From: Desulfonauticus sp. 38_4375
GTDB taxonomy: Bacteria; Desulfobacterota; Desulfovibrionia; Desulfovibrionales; Desulfonatronovibrionaceae
Length of the DNA stretch: 43,012 nucleotides
Assembly: GCA_001507915.1 (NCBI GenBank)
Contig: LGER01000032.1
Coordinates: 1-43,012, forward strand
Reading direction: 5' to 3'
Shown: positions 15,615-23,689 of the stretch, in pieces
How positions within the stretch are numbered: position 1 is the stretch's first letter
How the letters are laid out: the number at the start of each line of letters is the position of its first letter
Made by a program: the position numbers and the translations under genes
Notes under the pieces: generated by a model
Told to the model about the DNA's origin: nothing
What the model saw: only the letters and a program-made list of their open reading frames with translations
The model's database searches: none

Positions 15615-16774
15615 AATTTCTGCAGGTATTTTTTCAGCCTTTCCAGTCCCAGAGTGATGTTTTCTAAAGAAGTGGCATAGGAAAACCGCAAAAAACCTTC
15701 TCCTCTGGCCCCAAAATCAATGCCTGGGGTAACTCCTACTCTGGCTTTAAGTAAAATGTCCTTAGCCAGGTTCAGGGAACTGTTTTCAAAGTGCTTGGTT
15801 AAATGTTTGGCCTTAACAAAGACATAAAAGGCCCCTTCAGGCGGACTTGGGATTTCAAAGCCAAGTTCCTGTAGCCCCTGTAAAAGATGGGTCCTTCTCT
15901 GGGCAAAGGTGGCAACCATTTGCTTAACCTCTGGCCAGGCTTCCTTTAAAGCAGCAATTCCAGCTAACTGGGCCAGGGAATTGGCACAAATAAAAAAGTT
16001 TTGAGCCATTTTGCGTAAGGGCAGGATAAAATCTTCAGGTACAATGAGATAGCCAAGCCTTAAGCCAGTCATGGCAAAAAGTTTGGAAAATCCGTTTAAG
16101 ATAAAGGCCCTGGGAGTAAACTCCAGAAGAGAATGTTCTTTTCCAGTATAGACCAGTCCGTGATAGATTTCATCAGAAATGAGCAGCAAATTTCTCTCCT
16201 GGCTGAGCTCAGCTAGTTCTTTTAGGTTTTGAGCAGAAAGGAGTTTTCCGGTTGGGTTGGCTGGAGAATTGAGTAAAAGGGCCTTGGTTTTAGGGGTCAA
16301 CATCTTTTTTAGGCGAGAGATATCTAGCTGATAGTCTTCTTCTTCAAAGATGGGCAGATAACGGGGAATGCCCTGCCTTAGGTGGATAAAATTGGGATAA
16401 CAGGCATAGCAGGGGTCAGTTAAAATCACTTCTTCCTGGGGGTTTAGGATGAGGGCCAGGGCCAAAAGCAAGGCTGGAGAAGTGCCCTGGGTGACAAAGA
16501 TTTGGTCCGGGTTTAGTTGGACTTGATATTTTTGTTGATAATAGGCACAAATGGCCTCTCTTAATTCCAGAATCCCCTGGCTGTGCGTGTAATGGGTGTG
16601 ATTTTCCTTTAACCCTTTTTCAATGGCTTTTTTCACTGCACTGGGAAGGGGAAAATCTGGCTCTCCTATTTCTAAGTGAACGATGTGCTCTCCCTGTTGT
16701 TCCAATTTAGAAGCCATCTCCAGGATGTCCATAACGATAAAGGATTTTAGATTGTCAACACACTTGGCTAACAT
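15611..16774 (-). CDS. PLP-dependent class I/II aminotransferase
   Basis: 387 residues. Fold type I motifs: HLEIGEPDFPLPSAVKKAIEKGL, TQGTSPALLLALALIL, LNSPANPTGKLLS, SDEIYHGLVYTG, and FSKLFAMTGLRLGYLI with the PLP-binding Lys; the C-terminal arginine region LRFSYA is present. It converts an amino acid to its 2-oxo acid. Exact substrate is unknown; aromatic or branched/aliphatic amino acids fit the family. It lies 36 bases downstream of the aldehyde oxidoreductase gene on the minus strand, consistent with a peptide- or amino-acid-oxidation branch. Confidence 0.9.
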   Translation of the reverse strand: MLAKCVDNLKSFIVMDILEMASKLEQQGEHIVHLEIGEPDFPLPSAVKKAIEKGLKENHTHYTHSQGILELREAICAYYQQKYQVQLNPDQIFVTQGTSPALLLALALILNPQEEVILTDPCYACYPNFIHLRQGIPRYLPIFEEEDYQLDISRLKKMLTPKTKALLLNSPANPTGKLLSAQNLKELAELSQERNLLLISDEIYHGLVYTGKEHSLLEFTPRAFILNGFSKLFAMTGLRLGYLIVPEDFILPLRKMAQNFFICANSLAQLAGIAALKEAWPEVKQMVATFAQRRTHLLQGLQELGFEIPSPPEGAFYVFVKAKHLTKHFENSSLNLAKDILLKARVGVTPGIDFGARGEGFLRFSYATSLENITLGLERLKKYLQKF

Positions 16775-16810
16775 AGCATCTCCTAATAAAAAGTGGAATT
16801 AAAGATAGGT

Positions 16811-18553
16811 TTAAGCAAGAGGCCAACCGCGTAGCTGGTAGTATTCTTGTTTTAGATAGTCAAACTCTTCCTCACTTAAAGGACCTTGATTTTCCAGAGG
16901 AAGCTTAAAAAAGAGTTTGGGCAGGGAATCGTCTTGCGAAGTTAGACCCTGAGAAAGGTTAACTTTTCTCGCCAGATGGGCAACCTGGGCTCCTAAATTT
17001 TTCACCCTTTGCTCTTCCCAGGTATCTCCAGTGATAAAAGTAAGTATTTTCGCCAGTTCCGAGTAGGGATAAAAATCCCGGTAAAAACGGCACAGGATAA
17101 GGCTATCAAAGACATTTAAGCGGTCTTCATAGTCAATGACCAGTCTGGCCTTGTCTTTGACCGTGGCCGGGTCAATAACGCCTGCCAGTTCTGGCTTGTA
17201 AAAGGTAGTCCTTAAATGACAGGCTCCTCTATCAGAAATGGCATAGGATAGGGCCATGCCTTTAAAGTATCTGGGGTCATAGCCTGCGGGTTCCAGACCT
17301 TTTACATGTACGGCATAATCTTCCATATCCCATTTTTGGGCAGCCTTTTTTATGCCCTGGGCCAGAACTTCTCCTATATCCTGCTTAAAGGCAATGAGTT
17401 TAATAAGCTCAGCAATCTTTTCTGTCTGGCCGTAATCTAGGTCAAATTTTACCTTCTTTTGGCGTACAGCCTCAATGGTAAAGGCACAGAGGTTGCCTGC
17501 GGAAATGGTGTCCAGCCCCAGTTGGTCGCAAAGGTCGTTTAAATACATGATTTCAGGCAGGCTTTTGACCAGACAAAGGCCACCAAAGGCAAAGATGGTC
17601 TCATATTCTGGTCCTTCTACAGTAAGTCCTTTATACCTGCCCTGGGGCACAGTGGAAATTTTGCCGCAGGCCAGAAAACACCTGGGGCAGGCATGAGGAG
17701 TTACCTGTAAAAGTTTTCTTAAGGCTTCTCCGTTTATCTGCTCCCAGTGGCTACAAGTCCCCTGTTGCCAATAACGAGCAGGAAAGGCACCTACCTGGTT
17801 TAAGATGGAGACCATCTGGGTGGTGCCATAATTTAGGTAATTTTTGCTTACAGGATGATTACGGTAGTTGTTGAGGAATTCAAAAGCAAAATTTTTTAGT
17901 TCTTGTTCCCTGGCTATAGTTCTTTTGCTTTGTCCTTGAAAAACAAGGGCTTTTACCTTTTTGGCCCCCAGGACCGCTCCCAGCCCACAGCGTCCTGCAG
18001 AGCGCCAATAGTTGTTTTCAATGAGAGCAAAACTTACCTGATTTTCCCCTGCTGGGCCAATGACCAGGGCACCGGGCCTTAGTTTGGGATTGCCATATCG
18101 CCTTAAGACTTCATCTTCTGTAGTATAGGTATCCTTGCCCCAGAGGTCCTGGGCTGGATAAAAGGTGCAGCTATTTTCTTCTATTTTTAAGACCACTGGC
18201 TCTGCACTTTGCCCTTCTAAAATAAGGGCATCTACTCCCACTCTGTCCATGGCTTCAGGGGCTTTTCCTCCTGCATAGGATTCAGCATAAAAGCCAGTTT
18301 GGGGAGAAATACCAAAAACAGCATATCTACTGCTGCCCCAAATAACACTCTGGCTACAGGGGCCAGTGGTAAAGATAAGGGGATTTTCTGGAGATAAGGG
18401 ATTGATTTTGCTTTTGACCTGCTGGGCTAACAGGTAAGTGCCCAGGGCTTTACCCCCTGGATATTGACTTAAAATTTCTGGGTCTAAAGGTTCAAAGAAG
18501 TAAGTTTGTTCACTTAAGTTAATGCGAAGGATTTTTTTATATACTCCGTACAT
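16811..18553 (-). CDS. aor: Tungsten-containing aldehyde:ferredoxin oxidoreductase
   Basis: 580 residues, standard AOR length (about 600). The start region MYGVYKKILRINLSEQTYFFEPLD and FTTGPCSQSVIWGSSRYAVFGISPQTGFYAESYAGG match AOR domain 1, which holds the bis-pterin tungsten cofactor. The cluster motif CPRCFLACG (C-x2-C-x3-C) and a later Cys in LILCRFYRDF would ligate the [4Fe-4S]. AOR oxidises aldehydes to carboxylates and reduces ferredoxin in the cytoplasm. It lies between the aminotransferase and the ADP-ribosylglycohydrolase homologue, with 24-36-base gaps. Confidence 0.93.
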   Translation of the reverse strand: MYGVYKKILRINLSEQTYFFEPLDPEILSQYPGGKALGTYLLAQQVKSKINPLSPENPLIFTTGPCSQSVIWGSSRYAVFGISPQTGFYAESYAGGKAPEAMDRVGVDALILEGQSAEPVVLKIEENSCTFYPAQDLWGKDTYTTEDEVLRRYGNPKLRPGALVIGPAGENQVSFALIENNYWRSAGRCGLGAVLGAKKVKALVFQGQSKRTIAREQELKNFAFEFLNNYRNHPVSKNYLNYGTTQMVSILNQVGAFPARYWQQGTCSHWEQINGEALRKLLQVTPHACPRCFLACGKISTVPQGRYKGLTVEGPEYETIFAFGGLCLVKSLPEIMYLNDLCDQLGLDTISAGNLCAFTIEAVRQKKVKFDLDYGQTEKIAELIKLIAFKQDIGEVLAQGIKKAAQKWDMEDYAVHVKGLEPAGYDPRYFKGMALSYAISDRGACHLRTTFYKPELAGVIDPATVKDKARLVIDYEDRLNVFDSLILCRFYRDFYPYSELAKILTFITGDTWEEQRVKNLGAQVAHLARKVNLSQGLTSQDDSLPKLFFKLPLENQGPLSEEEFDYLKQEYYQLRGWPLA

Positions 18554-18577
18554 TTTTTGTCTCCTGAAGATTGCCCC

Positions 18578-19366
18578 TTAAAATTGGTCCAAAAGGGATT
18601 TGAGCGTAGCAGCCAGTTTAAACTCTGGCAGCCAAAGCGAAAGGAGTTCCTTACCCTTAGGGGTTAAACCAAAGAAAAAGCCAAGGATAAGGCCTCTGGC
18701 TGCAGAATCTCCTCCACCTAAGACATTGGCTATAAGTCCTTGCTTAGGAGTGGTAAAGAATTTCAGGAGTAAATAGAGGGTAGCAGGAAAGGCCTCATCA
18801 ATGTGACAGGTTTGCCCCAGTTTTAAAAGGACCTGGTCTGCTGGCAGATCTAAGTGTGCCACCCTGCTCAGAAAGGAGCTTGCTTCCACTACCTGTTCAT
18901 GTTTGTGGGTCATGGCTGTCTGGGCTTGCGCGGCTTTTTCCAGGACTTCTAAATCCCTGGCATAAAGGAGAAAAAGAGGAAAAATTCTGGCTGCACCAGC
19001 TAAGTCGTTCATCATGGAGCCACTATCCTCTGGCCCCCAGCCCAGCTTGAAATTGTCCAGGCTAATTCTGGTTGCATGATCAATATAATCTGAGTAGTCG
19101 AGAAAAAGATTTTGCCATTTCAGGGCAAAGTCCTGGAGGTCAAATTCTTTTTTCTCGGCCAAGCTTTGAAGCAGGACAAGGGTTTGGTCTCCGTAGTGGG
19201 TAAGCTCGCCTGCTTGTTTGTGCGGGTGAAAGTCTTTGATTAGAGGAGCTTGTAGATGCTCCCAGGAATGTTTCTTTAACACTTCCTGGTCATAAATCCA
19301 GTGGCCGCCTAGGGCCAGGGAATCAGCCAGAAAGGATAAGGTGATAGCTTCTTTGATTTGAGACAT
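18578..19366 (-). CDS. ADP-ribosylglycohydrolase-family protein with altered metal motif
   Basis: 262 residues, all-helical. Family positions appear as SFLADSLALGGHWIYD (usual GDALG site), HYGDQTLVLLQSLA (usual T-D-D-T site) and LGGGDSAARGLILGFFFG (usual G-D-x-D-T site). The Mg-binding acids are thus partly changed: GDQT replaces TDDT and GDSAA replaces GDTDT. The protein may be a hydrolase for another substrate or a non-catalytic homologue. The gene is first of a three-gene minus-strand unit with AOR and aminotransferase; AAAAGGAG stands six bases before ATG. Confidence 0.8.
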   Translation of the reverse strand: MSQIKEAITLSFLADSLALGGHWIYDQEVLKKHSWEHLQAPLIKDFHPHKQAGELTHYGDQTLVLLQSLAEKKEFDLQDFALKWQNLFLDYSDYIDHATRISLDNFKLGWGPEDSGSMMNDLAGAARIFPLFLLYARDLEVLEKAAQAQTAMTHKHEQVVEASSFLSRVAHLDLPADQVLLKLGQTCHIDEAFPATLYLLLKFFTTPKQGLIANVLGGGDSAARGLILGFFFGLTPKGKELLSLWLPEFKLAATLKSLLDQF

Positions 19367-19433
19367 GGGAAACTCCTTTTTGAAGTATTTTAAAGAAAAA
19401 ATTTAAAGAAAGTCAAAATAAAAAGGGGTAAAA

Positions 19434-20051
19434 ATGCGAGTACTGGATCTGGGACTTATTGATTATGAACAGGCCTTGAGTTTGCAACTGGATTACCATC
19501 AGGAGGTGCTGGCAGGCAAAGAAGAGGTGCTTTTACTCCTGGAGCATTTGCCCGTGATTACCCTGGGCCGTCATGGAGGAGAGGAAAATTTACTTTTGCC
19601 TCCAAACATCCTGGAGGAAAAGGGAATCAAGCTGGTTAAAAGCTCCAGAGGAGGTAATATTACCTGCCATTTTCCTGGCCAGGTGGTTGCCTATCCCATT
19701 TTTAGGTTGAGTAAAAGGCCAGGGGGAATAAAGAGGTTTTTCTGGGATTTGGAAGAAGTAATTTTGCAAACCCTGTTGACTTATGAAATTAAAGCCAGGC
19801 GCATTCAAGGCCTTAGTGGAGTTTTTGTGGGGGAAAAAAAGATTGCCTCCATTGGTATTGGCGTAAAAAAATGGGTTTCCTATCATGGCCTGGCCTTAAA
19901 TGTAACAGAGGATTTAAGCGTCTTTAGATACATTAACCCTTGCGGATTAGGCAGGCAAATGACTTCTATTTATCTGGAAAGCAAGTATAAACCTTCCCTA
20001 AAACAGGTAAAAGAGGATTTGTTAAATGGCTTTAAAAAAGTATTTGCCTAA
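19434..20051 (+). CDS. lipB: Octanoyltransferase
   Basis: 205 residues. Motifs: [41 protein letters not shown] (the R-G-G-x-x-T-x-H-x-P-G-Q signature), [22 protein letters not shown] with catalytic Lys, and NPCGL with the acyl-accepting Cys. It moves octanoate from acyl carrier protein to lipoyl domains such as GcvH. Its 3' end overlaps lipA by 26 bases, so the two are co-translated. Confidence 0.97.
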   Translation: MRVLDLGLIDYEQALSLQLDYHQEVLAGKEEVLLLLEHLPVITLGRHGGEENLLLPPNILEEKGIKLVKSSRGGNITCHFPGQVVAYPIFRLSKRPGGIKRFFWDLEEVILQTLLTYEIKARRIQGLSGVFVGEKKIASIGIGVKKWVSYHGLALNVTEDLSVFRYINPCGLGRQMTSIYLESKYKPSLKQVKEDLLNGFKKVFA

Positions 20052-20883
20052 GCCCAGGTGGCTGAGGATAAAACTACCTACCCAAAAGGATTTTGGCCAG
20101 ACGAGAAAACTTTTAAGGGATTTAAACTTAAATACTGTTTGCCAGAGCGCCAGGTGCCCCAATATCTTTGAATGTTTTTGCAAGCACACAGCTACTTTTT
20201 TGATTTTGGGCAAGTATTGTACGCGCAGTTGTACCTTTTGTAATATAGAGCATAAAGATCCTGAGCCTGTAGATGCCAAAGAGCCAGAAAGAATTGCCGA
20301 GGCAGTTAAAAGGCTGGGTTTAAAGTATGTGGTTATTACTTCTGTGACCAGAGACGACCTTTTAGATGGAGGGGCTTTACACTTTGCCAGAGTGATTAAC
20401 TTGCTCAAGGAAAATTCAGAATTAAAGGTGGAGGTTTTGATTCCGGATTTTCAGGGCAGTAAAGAAGCCCTTAGCCTGGTTCTGGCAGCTAAGCCCTATG
20501 TGCTCAACCACAATCTAGAAACAGTACCTTCCCTTTATCCTAAGGTGCGTCCCCAGGCTGATTATAAACGAAGCTTACAGGTTTTAAAGTGGAGCAAAGA
20601 ACTGGCCCAGGGAGAAGTAATCACCAAAAGTGGGCTTATGCTTGGTCTGGGAGAAGAGGAAAGGGAAGTCCTGCAGGTCTTAGAAGACTTAAAGGCCGTA
20701 AACTGTGATTGGGTTACCTTGGGTCAATACTTACAGCCCAGCAAAAAACACTTTCCTGTGCAGGAATATGTCTCTTTAGAAAAGTTTAAATATTACCAGG
20801 AAAAGGGAGAAAGTTTGGGGCTAAAGGTCTTTGCTGGTCCATTGGTGCGCAGTAGTTATAACGCAGAGGTGTTAAATAAATAA
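20026..20883 (+). CDS. lipA: Lipoyl synthase (radical SAM)
   Basis: 285 residues. The auxiliary-cluster motif [12 protein letters not shown] (C-x4-C-x5-C) is followed by the radical-SAM motif CTRSCTFC (C-x3-C-x2-C) and the C-terminal RSSYNAE serine motif that ligates the auxiliary cluster. The enzyme inserts two sulfurs into the octanoyl chain attached by LipB. The ATG lies within lipB, preceded by GAGGA. It ends at a strong bidirectional terminator. Confidence 0.98.
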   Translation: MALKKYLPKPRWLRIKLPTQKDFGQTRKLLRDLNLNTVCQSARCPNIFECFCKHTATFLILGKYCTRSCTFCNIEHKDPEPVDAKEPERIAEAVKRLGLKYVVITSVTRDDLLDGGALHFARVINLLKENSELKVEVLIPDFQGSKEALSLVLAAKPYVLNHNLETVPSLYPKVRPQADYKRSLQVLKWSKELAQGEVITKSGLMLGLGEEEREVLQVLEDLKAVNCDWVTLGQYLQPSKKHFPVQEYVSLEKFKYYQEKGESLGLKVFAGPLVRSSYNAEVLNK

Positions 20884-20911
20884 GGGGTAGCTTAAGCTAC
20901 CCCTTATTTAA
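20882..20911. terminator. Bidirectional terminator between lipA and the octahaem cytochrome gene
   Basis: Perfect stem GGGGTAGC-TTAA-GCTACCCC embedded in AAGG..CCTT with T-rich sequence on each strand downstream; it terminates two convergent transcripts. Confidence 0.88.
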
Positions 20912-20912
20912 G

Positions 20913-22304
20913 TTATTTTTTAGGTCCAAAGATTTGCACTGGCCTTACTGTGCTTCCACCAGTGCCCGGGAAGTTTTCGTATTTTTCTGCCTTTTGGCCA
21001 GTTTCAAGGAGATGTTTGGCTTCAGCCATAAACTGGTTAAAACGATGTTTGCATTCATAAAAACCATGCCACCAGGTGTAATCTGGAGCCATCATGGCTG
21101 CTCCCATTCTGGCCCTTCTACCTTCGTGGTGCCAGAGTTCATAAAATTCCACTTCTAATTTTTCATCAAAGAACCTGCTCTTGTCCAATAAGCCCTTGGC
21201 GTAAAGTTTATCCAACATTTCTTTGGCTGGCTTAAAGTAAATTTCGTTATATTCTTTGACCACTTCATCCAGTTTTACATAATGAGCATCTACCCAGCTT
21301 TGAGCATGGCATTGCTTACAGATTTCTTTCATTTTGTCGCGTTCTACTTTCCAGCTGGTCTGGGCCGGGAAGGGTTTAAAATTTTCTGGTCTTACAGTTA
21401 AAGGCGCTTGTGTCTCCCAGGACAAACGTTCAGTAACATCGTGGGTGGTAAGCACTGTGCCTGCTCCAGACATATGACAGGAAGCACAGGTGGGACCTCT
21501 AAAATCCACTCCAGGAGTCCAGGTGCCAGGAGCAGCTTCAAAATTGTATTCTTCTTTAAAGGCCTGGTAAATGTCGCCATGCTTGGACTCAGTATAAATT
21601 TCAATTTGGGGATGGTCAGGACCTAAATGGCACTGTCCACAGGCCTCTGGCTTTCTGGCATCCATCACAGAAAATCTGTGCCTGGTGTGACAACTGGTAC
21701 AACTGCCCAGGCTGCCGTCTAAATTTACCCTTCCCACGCCCACATTGGGCCAGGTTTTAGGGTCTAATTTTCCTTCTTTGTCCAGCTTAAGCACTGTGCC
21801 ATGGCAGTAAAAACAGCCTGCAGTCCTTTCCCAGTCAGTGTTCATTCCCTGATTGAGCCAGGGGTCCAGCTTCCACATAATTTCTACTGTATTGGCATGT
21901 TTACTTCTGGAGTATTGTTTTACTTCATCAGGGTGACAGCGAGAGCAATCTTTGGGAGTAACTACCGTGGCAATGGGTACACGGTATTCAGAGGTTCCCC
22001 ACTTGTTGTCGCTTCTTTCATATTGCTTAAAGTGGGCCTTGTTTACATCCGGGTCTGTGGCATCGGCCTGGTGGCAATCAATACAGGAAATATTGGCATG
22101 GGCGTGTCTGGAATTGGCCCAATCCACAAAAATCCCAGGAGTTTCTACCTTGTGGCACTCAATACAGGCTTGTCCCTGTTTGGAGAGACTTCTTTCTAAC
22201 CTGAATTCTTTGCTTTTACTAAAGTTTTTGGCCAGTATGTTGCCTGTAAACAGGCCTATACTGAGCAACAGTAGTAAAAGAACCCATTTAAATTTCCCCC
22301 TCAT
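20913..22304 (-). CDS. Octahaem hydroxylamine-oxidoreductase-like cytochrome c
   Basis: 463 residues with a signal peptide (KWVLLLLLLSIGLFTGNILA) and exactly eight CxxCH haem sites: CIECH, CIDCH, CSRCH, CFYCH, CTSCH, CGQCH, CASCH and CKQCH. The spacing and a C-terminal block RARMGAAMMAPDYTWWHGFYE fit the HAO family. HAO-like proteins of anaerobes (for example the epsilon-type HAO of Campylobacter and Nautilia) usually reduce nitrite or hydroxylamine in the periplasm. Whether the cross-linking Tyr of true HAO exists needs an alignment; DYTWWHGFY holds Tyr candidates. It is encoded 29 bases after an NrfH/NapC-type gene, the expected electron donor. Confidence 0.9.
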   Translation of the reverse strand: MRGKFKWVLLLLLLSIGLFTGNILAKNFSKSKEFRLERSLSKQGQACIECHKVETPGIFVDWANSRHAHANISCIDCHQADATDPDVNKAHFKQYERSDNKWGTSEYRVPIATVVTPKDCSRCHPDEVKQYSRSKHANTVEIMWKLDPWLNQGMNTDWERTAGCFYCHGTVLKLDKEGKLDPKTWPNVGVGRVNLDGSLGSCTSCHTRHRFSVMDARKPEACGQCHLGPDHPQIEIYTESKHGDIYQAFKEEYNFEAAPGTWTPGVDFRGPTCASCHMSGAGTVLTTHDVTERLSWETQAPLTVRPENFKPFPAQTSWKVERDKMKEICKQCHAQSWVDAHYVKLDEVVKEYNEIYFKPAKEMLDKLYAKGLLDKSRFFDEKLEVEFYELWHHEGRRARMGAAMMAPDYTWWHGFYECKHRFNQFMAEAKHLLETGQKAEKYENFPGTGGSTVRPVQIFGPKK

Positions 22305-22333
22305 AAGACCTCCTTTGGTTTATAAAAAATTAT

Positions 22334-22870
22334 TTACATTTGTCCCAATTGGTAAAAACCTTTGGCCTTGTGTACCAGGTTTTGATGGCAGTCAGTACAT
22401 TTTTTTTCATAACCAGGTCTGGGATAAAGCACAGAGCGATGGGCAAGCATGGCTCCTCTTTTGTTGCTTAAATAGAGAATGTTGCGGTGGCATTTTTGAC
22501 ATTGGTCGTTTTTGATAGAAGCATAGGCTTTCTGGCGATTTTCTTCGTGGTCGTACTCTTGAAGCGGGTCATCATAAGAAAGGTGAACCAGGATGTCTTT
22601 GATACCGTGAGTGGTTTTGGCATAGAAAAAATTCCAGGTGTCCTGAGGCGCAGGTAGGTGGCAGTCCATACAATCAGCCACAATTCCTTTGGAATTAAAG
22701 GCATGGGAAGAACTTTTCCAGGTGTTGTAGGCAAACCTGATTTCATGACAGGAAGAGCAAAAACCAGGAGTTGAGGTTCTGACCATGGTGTAATAGGTCA
22801 TACTAAAGAGTGGAAAGCCAATAAAAATAGCTATACCTAAGACCATAAAAATCTTTAACAGGACTTTCAT
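22334..22870 (-). CDS. Tetrahaem NapC/NrfH-family quinol dehydrogenase (HaoC-like)
   Basis: 178 residues. A single N-terminal membrane helix (LKIFMVLGIAIFIGFPLFSM) anchors the protein and four CxxCH sites follow: CSSCHEIRF, CMDCH, CQKCH and CTDCH. This size and haem number match NrfH/NapC, which oxidise menaquinol and pass electrons to a periplasmic cytochrome. No pentahaem NrfA with CxxCK is present; the partner here is the octahaem protein. GGAGAGGAGGAG precedes ATG. Directed leftwards from the palindrome at 22952. Confidence 0.93.
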   Translation of the reverse strand: MKVLLKIFMVLGIAIFIGFPLFSMTYYTMVRTSTPGFCSSCHEIRFAYNTWKSSSHAFNSKGIVADCMDCHLPAPQDTWNFFYAKTTHGIKDILVHLSYDDPLQEYDHEENRQKAYASIKNDQCQKCHRNILYLSNKRGAMLAHRSVLYPRPGYEKKCTDCHQNLVHKAKGFYQLGQM

Positions 22871-22951
22871 AACTCCTCCTCTCCTATTTGGAGATTTTTT
22901 TATACTTATAAAAAGAAAAAAGGCAATTTTTTTTACTTTTAGGGAGAAAAA

Positions 22952-22967
22952 TTTGACTTAAGTCAAA
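22952..22967. promoter_or_regulatory. Perfect CRP/FNR-type palindrome between divergent operons
   Basis: TTTGACTTAAGTCAAA is a 16-bp perfect palindrome in the 192-base gap between the two divergent operons. TTGAC-N4-GTCAA is the half-site pattern of CRP/FNR-family regulators, and I recall a similar consensus for HcpR in Desulfovibrio. On the minus side it is centred about 61.5 bases upstream of the start expected from the TATAAG box at 22905-22910; on the plus side it overlaps a -35-like element. It could control both arms. Confidence 0.6.
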
Positions 22968-23062
22968 GTGGTTTCAAATATTAGAAATTAAGTTGTAGAG
23001 AAAAATGAAATTAGAAGAAGGTTAAAACTAGTTTTTATTGTTTACTTTTGACGAGGTAATAG

Positions 23063-23689
23063 ATGCAGGAAAGAATAGGTGGTTTTGAACTGGAATTTTG
23101 TAGAGGAGTAGAGGGAAAGTGCCCCCAGGCTTTAGTCTTAGATGGTCCTAACCTACTTGCAAGGATAAAAAATATAGCCAGAACTTCTTCCTGGGGACAG
23201 GAAAAGGACCTTAAAAAACATCATTTATTTAAAATAGGCTTTTCTGCCTGTCCCAATGCCTGTGCCCGTTCTCAAATCAAGGATGTGGGGTTTATTGGCA
23301 GGGCAGAAATAAAGGTGCAGGTAGATAGGTGTGTGAAGTGTGGTCTTTGTTTGCAGGCCTGCAAGGAGCAGGCTATTTTACTTGAGCCAGGCTTAGAACT
23401 TACTTCAAATTGCCTGGGGTGTGGAGAGTGTGCTTTGGCCTGTGAACAAGAAGCTCTTAGCAGAGGGGAAATACAGGTAAGGGTGCTATTGGGAGGGCGA
23501 TTGGGAAGACATGCCAGGCTGGCTAAGGAAGTGGATAGGCTTTCTTTAGAAAAGATGGTTTCTTTTTTGGCCTTTGTGCTTAAACTCTTGGAAAGGAGTG
23601 CGGTAAAGCAGGGCAAGGAACTTTTTACTATTTATTCTCCTCAGGAGATAAGAGATGGGTTTTCTAAACAAGGGAACAATTCTCTTTAG
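23063..23689 (+). CDS. Small sirohaem-type sulfite/nitrite reductase with ferredoxin domain
   Basis: 208 residues. Cys13 and Cys20 (C-x6-C) followed by Cys63 and Cys67 in FSACPNACARSQIKDVGFIG (C-x3-C) resemble the sirohaem/[4Fe-4S] ligand set of sulfite and nitrite reductases (usual C-x5-C). Residues 90-100 (CVKCGLCLQAC) and 117-127 (CLGCGECALAC) form a two-cluster ferredoxin domain, and the tail VRVLLGGRLGRHARLAKEV is a typical NirS/SirB-type end. It looks like the minimal one-subunit sulfite reductase of sulfate reducers with a ferredoxin insert. Substrate is unknown; the HAO-like neighbour points to nitrite or hydroxylamine. GAGG lies before ATG. Confidence 0.75.
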   Translation: MQERIGGFELEFCRGVEGKCPQALVLDGPNLLARIKNIARTSSWGQEKDLKKHHLFKIGFSACPNACARSQIKDVGFIGRAEIKVQVDRCVKCGLCLQACKEQAILLEPGLELTSNCLGCGECALACEQEALSRGEIQVRVLLGGRLGRHARLAKEVDRLSLEKMVSFLAFVLKLLERSAVKQGKELFTIYSPQEIRDGFSKQGNNSL

